A stretch of 23,151 bases of DNA. It comes from Pseudomonadota bacterium. Its GTDB lineage: Bacteria > Pseudomonadota > Gammaproteobacteria > Steroidobacterales > Steroidobacteraceae. Of this stretch, positions 1 through 8,342 are shown piece after piece. Where the stretch lies: contig JAJZLX010000049.1 in the NCBI GenBank assembly GCA_021850555.1, forward strand, positions 1 through 23,151, given 5' to 3'. Each line of letters opens with the position of its first letter. The stretch's first letter is position 1. The notes beneath the pieces were generated by a model. It saw nothing but the letters and a program-made list of their open reading frames with translations, did no database searches and had not been told where the DNA came from. Both the position numbers and the translations under genes were made by a program.

Positions 1-585
1 CTGAAGGTCACCGAGCTCCCCTCCGGGCGCGCGCTCGCCAAAGTGGCAATGGAGGATTATCTCGGCAAGGTGTTCAAGACCGAGCGAGACATCAAGGAGC
101 TGCGCGAGCAGCGCGAACGTGTCGGCAGTACCCTGGATCCCGATGAGATCCTCAAGCTCCGGCGGGAAAAATCCGCCCCCGTCCTCGCAGCGTTCAAGCG
201 CTGGGTCGATGACCTCCTGCCTGGCGTGCCTCCGCAGAGCGCCCTGGGCAAGGCGCTCACCTACACCGTAAAGCAGTGGCCGAAGCTGGTGCGCCACCTC
301 GAGCACGCGGACGTGCCCGCTCACAACAATTACGTCGAGAACCTCATCCGCCCCTTCAGCCAGGGGCGGCGCGTCTGGCTCTTCGCGAACAATCCGCTTG
401 GCGCCCGCGCCAGCGCCAATCTCTTCTCCCTCGTGGCCACCGCTCGTGCCAATGGGATCGAGCCCGGCGCGTACCTGAACTTCCTGTTCGAAAACCTCCC
501 CGCCGCCGAGACTGTCGACGCCCTCGAAGCGCTGCTGCCCTGGAACGCTCGCAGCTCGCTCCCGGCTACCCGCCGCGCCGCCTGA
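1..585 (+). CDS. IS66-family transposase, C-terminal part (5' end outside the window)
   Basis: The frame is open from base 1, so the 5' part lies outside the window; a GTG at 43 is internal, not a start. The protein carries the end of the IS66 DDE domain, with the typical N-N-Y-V-E-N-L-I-R-P-F stretch (the E is the expected third catalytic acidic residue), followed by G-R-R-x-W-L-F, G-A-R-A-S-A-N-L and the C-terminal block ending L-L-P-W seen in IS66 TnpC proteins. These transposases cut and join the element ends. The visible part is intact and in frame up to the TGA at 583-585. The first two catalytic residues, and the tnpA/tnpB genes that usually accompany tnpC, would be upstream and cannot be seen, so activity cannot be judged. 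Confidence 0.93.
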   Translation: MKVTELPSGRALAKVAMEDYLGKVFKTERDIKELREQRERVGSTLDPDEILKLRREKSAPVLAAFKRWVDDLLPGVPPQSALGKALTYTVKQWPKLVRHLEHADVPAHNNYVENLIRPFSQGRRVWLFANNPLGARASANLFSLVATARANGIEPGAYLNFLFENLPAAETVDALEALLPWNARSSLPATRRAA

Positions 586-652
586 GCGGATCCCCGCCGG
601 CCCTACGCCGGCACGCTCTCGCCCGCAAGGACGGAGATGCCGGAGGGCTTAC
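586..652 (+). mobile_element. Probable right end of the IS66-family element
   Basis: Downstream of the transposase stop there is a short non-coding tail that reaches G-C-T-T-A-C at 647-652. Read inward on the other strand this begins GTAAGC, the usual start of IS66-family terminal inverted repeats. The element would therefore end at about 652. The eight bases after it (653-660, gtccgatc) would be one copy of the typical 8-bp target duplication. The left end lies outside the window, so neither the matching repeat nor the duplication can be confirmed. Confidence 0.4.
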
Positions 653-670
653 GTCCGATCCGCTAACCCC

Positions 671-675
671 AGGAG
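671..675 (+). promoter_or_regulatory. Ribosome binding site that decides the start of the small gene
   Basis: AGGAG lies one base before the ATG at 677, too close to serve it, but seven bases before the in-frame GTG at 683, which is ideal spacing. This favours GTG 683 as the start. Confidence 0.5.
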
Positions 676-682
676 CATGACC

Positions 683-892
683 GTGCCGAAGAAGCATTTT
701 CCGACCGGGCTCGATAATCGCATGCGTGATTGCGACGGCGAGATTCATAAGAAGCGCAGCGATACGCTCGTCGGCACGCTGCGCAAGACATACGGCGAGG
801 ACTTTGCCGGGGGCTACCGCGCCGACGCCAAACTCGGCACCGTATTGAAGCAGGAAGGGGTCGACACCCTAGACCAGCTGCTCAAGAAATGA
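683..892 (+). CDS. Small protein paired with the downstream RecB-like nuclease-fold protein
   Basis: This is a soluble, basic, ~70-residue protein with no signal peptide or membrane segment. It starts with a short K-K-x-x-P-T-G-L-D-N-R segment, then R-D-x-D-G-E-I, T-L-V-G-T-L-R-K-T-Y-G-E-D-F-A and a C-terminal V-D-T-L-D-Q-L-L-K-K. I do not recognise a named domain. I chose GTG 683 from the spacing of AGGAG at 671-675; ATG 677 adds two residues and is the alternative. The stop overlaps the ATG of the next gene (ATGA at 889-892), so the two are almost certainly translated together and likely act as partners. A small coupled upstream protein could be a DNA-binding adaptor, inhibitor or antitoxin for the larger one; this is inference only. 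Confidence 0.75.
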   Translation: MPKKHFPTGLDNRMRDCDGEIHKKRSDTLVGTLRKTYGEDFAGGYRADAKLGTVLKQEGVDTLDQLLKK

Positions 893-2403
893 GCGCGCGC
901 CGCCCGGCGGTATCGAAGGCCATGACCGCGAGGCGCATTTACTTCACCGACTTCTTCGCGGTCGCGCCCGCGACGCTCGAAGCCTACGGCGCGTTCAACG
1001 TTTCCCTGATCAATGACTTGCCGCTGTTCGTTGACCCGTTCCTGCTGTTCGACAGCGACGAACAGCAATACCGTGATCTCCACGACGGCATAATCCGCTA
1101 CGTGAAGTTCCTGCGTGACGTCGCGACCGAGGGGCCCATCAGCAAGGGCCTCCTGGATCATTGGTTCCTGTTCAAGGAGGTCAAGCAGAACTGGCTCGGC
1201 TTCAGCCGCAGCGGCAACAACGGTAGCGGGCTCGGCAGGGACTTCGCCAAATCACTGCACCGCAATTTGCACCACGTCTTCACCAATTTCGGCGCTGAGA
1301 CGATCACGCGCGGGAGCCACCTCGAGAAACTCTGCCTGGTCGGAGGCGGCGTCGGCCGCGATCACTTGAGCGACTTCACCACCAATCTCATCAAGGGTTT
1401 CCTGCTCGACTACACGCAGACTTTCGCGCGGCAGCATGTCCGGGCAGAGTTTCGAAAGACCTTCACGGTCGAGAAGGTGCGGTTCGACTATGACCGCCGG
1501 CGCTGGCAGCGGGCAGATTACGAGTTACCCGTCTTCCTCGGCGATTTCGTGCTGCTGACCCCGAAAGAAATCCTCACCAAGGACGAGGCCTGGATCAACC
1601 GCCCCGACCTGCTCGACCGGTTCACCGAAATCTGCGCGGCTGTACCGGACTCCCAGCTCCGGGGCCAGATCAACGATTACTTCCTGCGGCGCCTGTCGGA
1701 GGAGCCGACCGAAAAGGAGCGGCGGGAGGCCGCCGCGCGCACCGCCGAGCGGTATCCGGCCATGCTCGATTACTACATCAAGGACAAGGAAGACACGGGC
1801 GAGGAGGCTCACAAGGTCAGCAGCCTGAAGGTCCGCGAAACCGAGGTTCAGTTCGGCGAGAACGTGCGCCGGTTTGTGGACGACAAGCTGCTCGGCACGG
1901 CGTTTTACAGGGAGGAGCCGGACAGTTTCGACGAAAGCCTGCGCCGAGTGCACTATCTGCGCCAGGTGATCGAGGACCAGGACGGTTGGCGCATCTTCTA
2001 TATCGACGGTCAGCCGCTGCGGCGCGAGGCCGATGTCCAGATTATGTACCGGTTGTGCTGGTATGCCACGGCCTACGACGTGAATCGCGAGCCCAACAAC
2101 GGCCGCGGGCCGGTGGACTTTAAGATCTCATTGGGCGCGGCCGACAAGTCGCTGGTCGAGTTTAAGCTCGCGAGCAACGGCAAGCTCAAACAGAACCTCA
2201 AGCACCAGGTCGAGATTTACGCGAAGGCCAATGCCACCAAGAAGACCATCAAGTGCATCGTGTACTTCACAGAGACCGAGCTGCACAAAGTGCAGCAGAT
2301 TCTGGTCGATCTCAAACTCAGCGATCGGCCCGACATCGTGCTGATCGACGCGCGGGTGGACAACAAGATCTCCGCGTCAAACTTTTCTACGCCTCCGGCA
2401 TAA
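889..2403 (+). CDS. RecB-like PD-(D/E)XK nuclease-fold protein of unknown role, candidate defence protein
   Basis: This is a 504-residue soluble protein. The C-terminal ~130 residues carry what looks like a full PD-(D/E)XK set: acidic residues in R-R-E-A-D (about 379-382), G-x-x-D at 407-410, E-F-K at 424-426, then Q-V-E-I-Y at 440-444. The last matches the Q-x-x-x-Y motif of the RecB/Cas4 nuclease group. The N-terminal two thirds begin with an aromatic Y-F-T-D-F-F segment (18-23) and contain N-D-L-P-L-F-V-D-P-F (42-51) and a glycine-rich G-N-N-G-S-G-L-G (109-116); I know no name for this part. ATG 889 overlaps the upstream stop; ATG 922 (residue 12) is a reasonable alternative start. The 3' end runs 17 bases into the end of drmC on the other strand. 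The setting suggests a DNA-cleaving defence protein, but substrate and role are unknown. Confidence 0.8.
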   Translation: MSARRPAVSKAMTARRIYFTDFFAVAPATLEAYGAFNVSLINDLPLFVDPFLLFDSDEQQYRDLHDGIIRYVKFLRDVATEGPISKGLLDHWFLFKEVKQNWLGFSRSGNNGSGLGRDFAKSLHRNLHHVFTNFGAETITRGSHLEKLCLVGGGVGRDHLSDFTTNLIKGFLLDYTQTFARQHVRAEFRKTFTVEKVRFDYDRRRWQRADYELPVFLGDFVLLTPKEILTKDEAWINRPDLLDRFTEICAAVPDSQLRGQINDYFLRRLSEEPTEKERREAAARTAERYPAMLDYYIKDKEDTGEEAHKVSSLKVRETEVQFGENVRRFVDDKLLGTAFYREEPDSFDESLRRVHYLRQVIEDQDGWRIFYIDGQPLRREADVQIMYRLCWYATAYDVNREPNNGRGPVDFKISLGAADKSLVEFKLASNGKLKQNLKHQVEIYAKANATKKTIKCIVYFTETELHKVQQILVDLKLSDRPDIVLIDARVDNKISASNFSTPPA

Positions 2404-3169
2404 GCATCAGCATTTCCCGCTCAATCAGACCGCGAAAGTGAGCCGTGATGCTCGCCGCGAGCGGGCGGTGCCGGGCCAGAAGTCCGAGTTCGATGTTGCG
2501 ATCGAGCGCCGCTTCGGTGAGGTTTGCGGAGGTGACGAATACCGCTTCTTCATCGGCGATCACCGTCTTGGCATGCAGAACGCCGCCAGGCCCCTCGAGA
2601 TCGAGAGACCGGGGATCGAAATAGACCCTCGGATGTGACGTGCCCGGCCACTCGACCGACCAGAATCGATCCGCAAAGCGCCGGACCAGCTGATCCATAT
2701 TGGACGTATCCCCGGCCTTGCGCTGTAGATTGAGAAGCAGCGTGACCCGCAACCCCGGCACGGCGTCCATCCGCCGCGCCAAAGTCTCGAAAGCCCGGGG
2801 TCCGTCGAAGAACGCGTAGGTGCTGATCCAGAGCGAATGCCGCGCAAATCCAATCAATTCCTCGTACACGCGCCGGGTCGAGCGCGCAGCGACGCCCGGA
2901 ACCTCGGGCCCCGACCAGACGAGGTCCACCCGCGGTGCGCGCGACTCTACCGCCCCGAGGCTCCGTATCCACGCGCCGGTCGCAGGACCCGAGAGCGCAA
3001 AAGCCGTAAGTCCGGCAAGCGCCTTTCCGGCACGCTCGGCCGATTCAGCGCTCCCCAGCACCGACTGCAGCGCCGTGACGGACGGCGACGTCGGCAGCAA
3101 CCCGCTCTCGAGTGCACCGGCCAAGCGCTCACGAACATGCGGCGGCAGTTCGAGCAGCGCGTCGATCAC
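2387..3169 (-). CDS. drmC: DISARM phospholipase-D-fold protein DrmC
   Basis: This 260-residue protein has one phospholipase-D-type catalytic motif: H199-A-K201 followed by D206 and the S-A-N-L-T-E block around 214-219. Another typical segment lies at I-S-T-Y-A-F-F (115-121). A single HKD motif fits the bacterial Nuc-like PLD endonucleases, which dimerise to form the active site. In DISARM loci this subunit is DrmC, a putative nuclease; reports on the class 2 system describe it as not essential. It is the last gene of the operon. Its GTG start overlaps the drmB stop (GTGA, 3166-3169), so translation is coupled. Its stop lies inside the convergent nuclease gene and no hairpin terminator is evident. 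The N-terminal ~80 residues are helical and lack known motifs. Confidence 0.94.
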   Translation of the reverse strand: MIDALLELPPHVRERLAGALESGLLPTSPSVTALQSVLGSAESAERAGKALAGLTAFALSGPATGAWIRSLGAVESRAPRVDLVWSGPEVPGVAARSTRRVYEELIGFARHSLWISTYAFFDGPRAFETLARRMDAVPGLRVTLLLNLQRKAGDTSNMDQLVRRFADRFWSVEWPGTSHPRVYFDPRSLDLEGPGGVLHAKTVIADEEAVFVTSANLTEAALDRNIELGLLARHRPLAASITAHFRGLIEREMLMLMPEA

Positions 3170-4968
3170 TCGATTCCTCGAAAGAATGCGGCATCGGGCA
3201 TCCCGAGCACCGGAACGACCAGCGCTCGATCGAGATAGTCATTGCGCATCTCGCAGGAGGTCTCGGCGACGAGCGCACAGCCGTGGCAGGCGGCACCGTG
3301 CAGCCAGCGTCCCTCCATGCTGCTGCCAGGGGCATGCTGGGCGCAGACCGGATCATTGGAACAGAGCGCGGCCATGCGAAGCGCCTGCGCGAGATGATCC
3401 TCGAAGTAGCGCCCCTGCTGCACGAGTCCACCCAACGTCCCCTCGGCATCGGAACTCGCCGTGTAGAGGAGAATCCCGTACCGGTGATCTTTCGGATCGA
3501 CATAAATCCGTTCGCGGAGCGAACTCGCCGGATACCCACACCGCAGCGAGAGGGACTGGATCAGCAGGTGGGAAAGCGTGTGCAGCAGGATGTAGGGGCC
3601 ACCTGGGAACAACCGCGTGCTTTTCCGCTCAGCGGCCCATCGCTCGTGTCCCTGTGCGAGTCCTTCCAGGCGTTTGCGTACGTCGGACTGCCCTAGCCAA
3701 GCGGCAACGGCATCCGCCTTGAACTGCACGAAGACCCCCTCACCGCGGTTCTCGGCCGCCGGGAACCACGCCGGCTCGATCGCAATCTGTGCCCGCTCGA
3801 CGTCGGTTTCGTATTCGCCGTTAATGTCGGGCATCACCGCCTCGAGGCGGGTGAACCCGACGAGCGCCAGGACTTCGCGCAAGCGGTGCAATTGAGTGAC
3901 CGCCTCGATTCCGTCCGAGCAGGCTCTACGGCGCCAGATCCGCTCGGGTAGCCGGCGCGCATGGAAATTCGGGTCGATGGGCACATCGTCACCGAAGCCG
4001 TCGGGAGCCGCGAGGAGCGCCTCGAGCTCGACGAGCTTGACCGGACGGTCCTCCGCCGCGCCGTGCTTCTTGGGCTGAATGGCCTCGAGGACCTCCTCAT
4101 CCGTGAAGGCCGCGAGTACTGCGGCGATCTTGGGCTTTTTCTTGAGCAACTTGAGTTCCGCAGCGCTCTCGACGATCTGCAGGTCATCCCAGAGCTCGGT
4201 GATCACGGCATCGATGGCGCTGCCGCGATCAGGCAGCGAGAGTGCGCTCACGACCTGCGGGAAATAGGCATTGGATGCTGTGCGCACGAGCAACCGGCTC
4301 GGTTGATTGCAGTCCTCGTTCGTATTTCGTCCGAGCCAGGGACGCGCTCCGCGGCAGGTCCCGAGCGGATTGATCTCGATCTGGGTCGCCTCGTAGAGGC
4401 TCCTCTGCCGGCCGCACTCGCACCGCACCACGAGGTCCGCCAGGTCGCCGCTGGTGCCGCGCTCATCGAGCCAGAGCTGACGGAGACAGGGGTGGGCCGT
4501 TCCCTGGGCTCCGTGCACGAAGTAGCGCCAGTCGATATCGTCCACGTGTCCCCGCGGACAGGCTCGCACGAAGCGCGTCGCAACGACGGCGCGACCGTCA
4601 AAACGGCCCTTCTCATCGAGTGACTTGCGGTGCACGAGCCGGCGGGAGCGCTGCCGGTCCTGTCCACCGCCCTCGTCCTGCACAATGAACCATTCCGGAA
4701 AGCGCCACGCGCCGATCCCCCGAGCCGGCTGACTCGGATCGCTGGACTCGGCCGGCGGAGCATAGAGCTTAGGTGTCCGCACACCGGTCATGAGCGCAAG
4801 CTTTTGCGAGAGTCGCGGCTCGAGAATCTCCTCAAGATCGTGCGGCTTGGGCCAGGTATCCAGGCCGCCCACGATCGCCGAGTGCTTGGGCAGGTCGATG
4901 AGCGCGCCCGGTCCATACGTCGTGATCACCTGGCCGCGCCGCAGCTGGCCGTGCGCCTTGCGACTCAT
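3166..4968 (-). CDS. drmB: DISARM protein DrmB (DUF1998)
   Basis: This 600-residue protein starts with the G-Q-L-R-R-G-Q-V-I-T-T-Y-G-P-G segment characteristic of DrmB. It has cysteine/histidine clusters that could bind zinc: C137/H141, C183/C185, and a C-terminal group at C536, C542, C561-H-G-C564 and C572. The C-terminal region (about 455-575) has the H-T-L-S-H-L-L-I and G-I-L-L-Y-T features of DUF1998. Published work on DISARM describes DrmA and DrmB as forming a complex, with DrmB acting on the helicase. The ATG overlaps the drmA stop by four bases, as expected for subunits made in step. The length is normal for the family and there is no frameshift. Confidence 0.95.
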   Translation of the reverse strand: MSRKAHGQLRRGQVITTYGPGALIDLPKHSAIVGGLDTWPKPHDLEEILEPRLSQKLALMTGVRTPKLYAPPAESSDPSQPARGIGAWRFPEWFIVQDEGGGQDRQRSRRLVHRKSLDEKGRFDGRAVVATRFVRACPRGHVDDIDWRYFVHGAQGTAHPCLRQLWLDERGTSGDLADLVVRCECGRQRSLYEATQIEINPLGTCRGARPWLGRNTNEDCNQPSRLLVRTASNAYFPQVVSALSLPDRGSAIDAVITELWDDLQIVESAAELKLLKKKPKIAAVLAAFTDEEVLEAIQPKKHGAAEDRPVKLVELEALLAAPDGFGDDVPIDPNFHARRLPERIWRRRACSDGIEAVTQLHRLREVLALVGFTRLEAVMPDINGEYETDVERAQIAIEPAWFPAAENRGEGVFVQFKADAVAAWLGQSDVRKRLEGLAQGHERWAAERKSTRLFPGGPYILLHTLSHLLIQSLSLRCGYPASSLRERIYVDPKDHRYGILLYTASSDAEGTLGGLVQQGRYFEDHLAQALRMAALCSNDPVCAQHAPGSSMEGRWLHGAACHGCALVAETSCEMRNDYLDRALVVPVLGMPDAAFFRGIE

Positions 4969-7900
4969 TCGGCTTCCTCCACATCCATCCCCGCGAGGTC
5001 CTTGAGGTAGAGATTGACCTCGGGTTCGACATCGCGCAACGAGCGGTTGACCCGGAATTTCCGGTGGATCGGAGACTCGAAGGTCGTATCCAGCATCTCC
5101 CGTAACAGAGGCTTGGGATTGGGGAGTTCGTACTTCTGGTACTGAAGCGCCGTGCCGGTCGCACGGTAGTCCTCCCAGATGGTCTGCCAGGCATCGAGCA
5201 GATCAACGATGCGGTTCTGCACGCTGCGCAGGCGCTCCTCGCGCTCGGCCTCATCCGAGAGCGGTTGCGCCCGCACCCGGGCCAGAAAGGTCTCGAGGAG
5301 CCGGCGCTCGAGGTCTGCGCGCACCGTATCGACTTGCTCGGCGCCTCGTGGGGGCGTCAGGATCGGCTCGGCGTGACGGGCAAAGGAGACCAGGGCGCCG
5401 GCAAAGCCGCGATCGAGCGCCCGCGCGGAGAACGGTGTCACGCTGCCCGCCTCGACGGATCGGTAGAACGTCTCGTGATAGTGGCGGAAGCGCTCGTAAT
5501 GCGAGCGGTCGCGCGGCTTGTGGATGTTGAGCAGCGTGACGACGAGCCCAGGGCGCCGGTCATCCCGACCGACGCGGCTCGTCGCCTGAATATACTCGGC
5601 ATGCGTCTTCGGCTGCCCGAGCACCACCATGAGACCGAGCCGCGGGATGTCGAGGCCGACCGAGATCATGTTGGTCGCGATCGCGCAATCGACGCGCTGG
5701 TCGATGTCGTGATAGGGCACCTCGAGACGGCGCCGGGCTTCGGCGACCTTGTCGGTGGAGACCCGCGAGGTGAGCTCGAGGACCTCGGAGAACGTCTTGC
5801 GGTCCTGGAACAGCCCGGTGGCCTCCCCGATGCGCTTGCGCGCCCCATAGGCCTTGAGGGTGTTCTGGACCTCCTCCTCGAGGATCCGGCGGGCGCTCCC
5901 TAGCTCGCGCAGCGCATTGAAGTAGCCGAGCACCGTCATGTAAGGATCGGCGGGATTCGTCAGGTTCTTGTGCCCGCCGGCATCCCGGTAGGAGCGCTCC
6001 GCGGCTCCCATGAGCGCGAGCACCGCCCGGCGCATCACGACCTTCGGATTGCGACCCTGGGCCGCGATTCCGAGATAAAGGCGCGGGGGCACCTCCGTCG
6101 CCGGCCGAATGCGCGCGAAAAACGAGTCGCGCCGATCGGGGCCCGGCGGCGGGAAGATCTGCGTGATCGATCGGGCAAAGAGCGCTTGGATCTGATCCTG
6201 CGCGCGGCGCACCGTCGCGGTCGAGGCGACGATCTTGGGCCGAATGGCGCGGCCTTCGAGCGCGCGCAGGGCGAGCGCTTCGATCGCGGTCTCATAGAGG
6301 CCGGCCATGGTGCCGAGCGGCCCTGAGATCAGGTGCAGCTCGTCCTGGATCACGAGGTCCGGGGGCGGCAGCGGGGCCGACAGAGGCTTGCCCTGGCTGG
6401 GATCAGCCGCGCCATAGAAACCATGGGCATCATATCGCTGGGCCCCGCCGAGGATCACGCCGGACTCCCCGACCCAGGGGAGGGAAGCGAACTTGTCGAC
6501 CGTTGCAATCAGGAACGCCGGCAGCCGCCGGTAGAGTGGCTCATCCACCGCGACGATCGGGAGGGCCCGATCCCGCGTAAAGTCGCACTCGAAATTCGCG
6601 CACACGATGCGCAGGTCGCGGGGCTGATCGCTGTTCGGCAGCAGAGAAAACGAATTCACCCCAAAGCGCGTCCCGCACCAGGGACAGTTCTCGAGCGGAA
6701 TCGGCACGGGCTTACCCTTGGGATCGGCGGCAAACTGGCGCACCTTGGCCCGTGCGCTGTCGGAGCGGCTGTCGCCCTTGCGGCCGAGCACGTTCGGTGT
6801 GGCCGCCTTGCCGACCCAGAGCCCGATCTCGAACGGCCAGGCGCCAAAGCGAGCAGCGTTCGCCTCGCGCTCGAGCTCGAGCGCGCAGATGAGTCCGGCT
6901 GCACGTCCCAGCTGGTCGAGAGTGAGCAGCCGCAGCGTGTAGCGCATGATCACGCTCACCCCGGCGCCCGCCCGGCCCTGATCCTCTGGATGGCGCAATC
7001 GGCGCAGCACCATGGCGAAGGCGGCAAGGCCGAGATACGCCTCGGTCTTGCCGCCGCCGGTGGGGAAGAAGAGAAGGTCCACCGTCTCCCGGTGAGGATC
7101 CGTCGGGTCGATGAGCCCGGCGAGGTTGAGGAGGAGAAAGGCGAGCTGGAAGACCCGCCACCGGGGCTGCGCCTCGAGCTTGAGCCTTCGGCGCAACGCG
7201 CGTGCGACTGCGCGGTTGGCCACCCGAAACGCATCGAGCGCATCGGCATCGGCCGCCAGCGCCGCGATCCCCCGATCCATCCGGCTCGCGGCGACCCCGG
7301 CCAGTCGAAGCAACTCGGTAGCGGTTTCGCGATGGCGCTCGGGCAGCGATTTCGTGCGCTCGCGCTCGTGCTCGATCCATGTGCGGTAGTGATGCACGAG
7401 CGGTGCGAGTGCGGCCGTCAACGCCGCGCCGTCGGTGATCGCACCCAGGGCATCGAGCGAGAGCTCAACATCGGGCACATTGACGGTCTCGGTCTTCTCC
7501 ACCGCCGCCACTGGCAGCCAGGCCGTGCGCAGCACCCGGCAGGCGCCCTCCGATATGTCCCACTCGACCGACACCCCGTGGCCGGTCGCGAATTCCGGGG
7601 TATCCGCGTAGTGCAGGTCCGCGACCCGCTCGTCCCACTCCGCGGCGAGCGCTCCGCGCAGATCCGGCCGCGGCACAAATGGCGGGTCGCTGCGCACCTC
7701 GATTTCCGCTTGAAAGGCATAGGCGCAATCGGGATGGCTCTCATCCGGTGTGCGGCGGTTGACGAGAAAGATCGACACTGAGCGGCTGCCGGCGGGCAAC
7801 CGAGAGGCGAGCTCGTCGGAGGTCACCGGTCGCTCGAGCACCTGTAGCTCGAGTCCCCCCGAATCCGCCACCTTGAGTGGGCGCGGATCCGCGGCGCTCA

Positions 7901-8342
7901 TGAGCACCACCGCAACATGCGCCGCGCGCGCGATGCGCTGCCAGACGGGCACCGTCTTGCCGTCCTCGCCCGGAATCTCCTGCGGTATGTAGTCGCCCCA
8001 GCGCACCGTGACCGCAAGCTCGCGGGCCTCTTTCGGAACGAGAAAGCTCAACCCCATCGACGAAGGGAAATAGCCCTTCTTCGCTGCTTTGCGCTCCTCG
8101 TTCGACTCCTCCGGCAGCCCCGCCGAATCCGGCACCAGATCGAAGTCCTCGTTCTCATCCGCATCGGCGCCCTTCTCCGGCGCTGTGCCCGTGGGAATCA
8201 GAAATCCCGTCAGATACCAGTTCGACGGCCGCACCCATCCCGGCAAGCGCTCTGCCGCAAGTGCGTGCGCATCCCGCGGCCCCACCAGATCGAGTCTCAG
8301 GGCTTCGATCAGTCGGTCACGAACCTCAAGAGAACTTGTCAT
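4965..8342 (-). CDS. drmA: DISARM helicase DrmA
   Basis: This is a 1125-residue SF2-type helicase. The Walker A motif is F-F-P-T-G-G-G-K-T (425-433) and the Walker B is D-E-L-H (667-670), followed by S-T-A-T (707-710). The C-terminal helicase half has A-T-N-M-I-S-V-G-L-D-I-P (889-900) and motif VI Q-A-T-S-R-V-G-R (919-926). Between Walker A and Walker B lie C-P-W-C (553-556) and a second pair C581/C586, a likely zinc ribbon. The ~400-residue N-terminal region has no enzyme motif. In class 2 DISARM structures DrmA is the core translocase with DrmB. It starts at ATG 8342 with AAGGA about nine bases upstream and overlaps the end of drmMI by four bases. All motifs expected of an active ATPase are present. 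Confidence 0.96.
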   Translation of the reverse strand: MTSSLEVRDRLIEALRLDLVGPRDAHALAAERLPGWVRPSNWYLTGFLIPTGTAPEKGADADENEDFDLVPDSAGLPEESNEERKAAKKGYFPSSMGLSFLVPKEARELAVTVRWGDYIPQEIPGEDGKTVPVWQRIARAAHVAVVLMSAADPRPLKVADSGGLELQVLERPVTSDELASRLPAGSRSVSIFLVNRRTPDESHPDCAYAFQAEIEVRSDPPFVPRPDLRGALAAEWDERVADLHYADTPEFATGHGVSVEWDISEGACRVLRTAWLPVAAVEKTETVNVPDVELSLDALGAITDGAALTAALAPLVHHYRTWIEHERERTKSLPERHRETATELLRLAGVAASRMDRGIAALAADADALDAFRVANRAVARALRRRLKLEAQPRWRVFQLAFLLLNLAGLIDPTDPHRETVDLLFFPTGGGKTEAYLGLAAFAMVLRRLRHPEDQGRAGAGVSVIMRYTLRLLTLDQLGRAAGLICALELEREANAARFGAWPFEIGLWVGKAATPNVLGRKGDSRSDSARAKVRQFAADPKGKPVPIPLENCPWCGTRFGVNSFSLLPNSDQPRDLRIVCANFECDFTRDRALPIVAVDEPLYRRLPAFLIATVDKFASLPWVGESGVILGGAQRYDAHGFYGAADPSQGKPLSAPLPPPDLVIQDELHLISGPLGTMAGLYETAIEALALRALEGRAIRPKIVASTATVRRAQDQIQALFARSITQIFPPPGPDRRDSFFARIRPATEVPPRLYLGIAAQGRNPKVVMRRAVLALMGAAERSYRDAGGHKNLTNPADPYMTVLGYFNALRELGSARRILEEEVQNTLKAYGARKRIGEATGLFQDRKTFSEVLELTSRVSTDKVAEARRRLEVPYHDIDQRVDCAIATNMISVGLDIPRLGLMVVLGQPKTHAEYIQATSRVGRDDRRPGLVVTLLNIHKPRDRSHYERFRHYHETFYRSVEAGSVTPFSARALDRGFAGALVSFARHAEPILTPPRGAEQVDTVRADLERRLLETFLARVRAQPLSDEAEREERLRSVQNRIVDLLDAWQTIWEDYRATGTALQYQKYELPNPKPLLREMLDTTFESPIHRKFRVNRSLRDVEPEVNLYLKDLAGMDVEEAE

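Noticed and set aside
6333..7781. Open frame of about 480 codons on the plus strand opposite drmA
   Set aside because: Antisense shadow of drmA with no recognisable domain.
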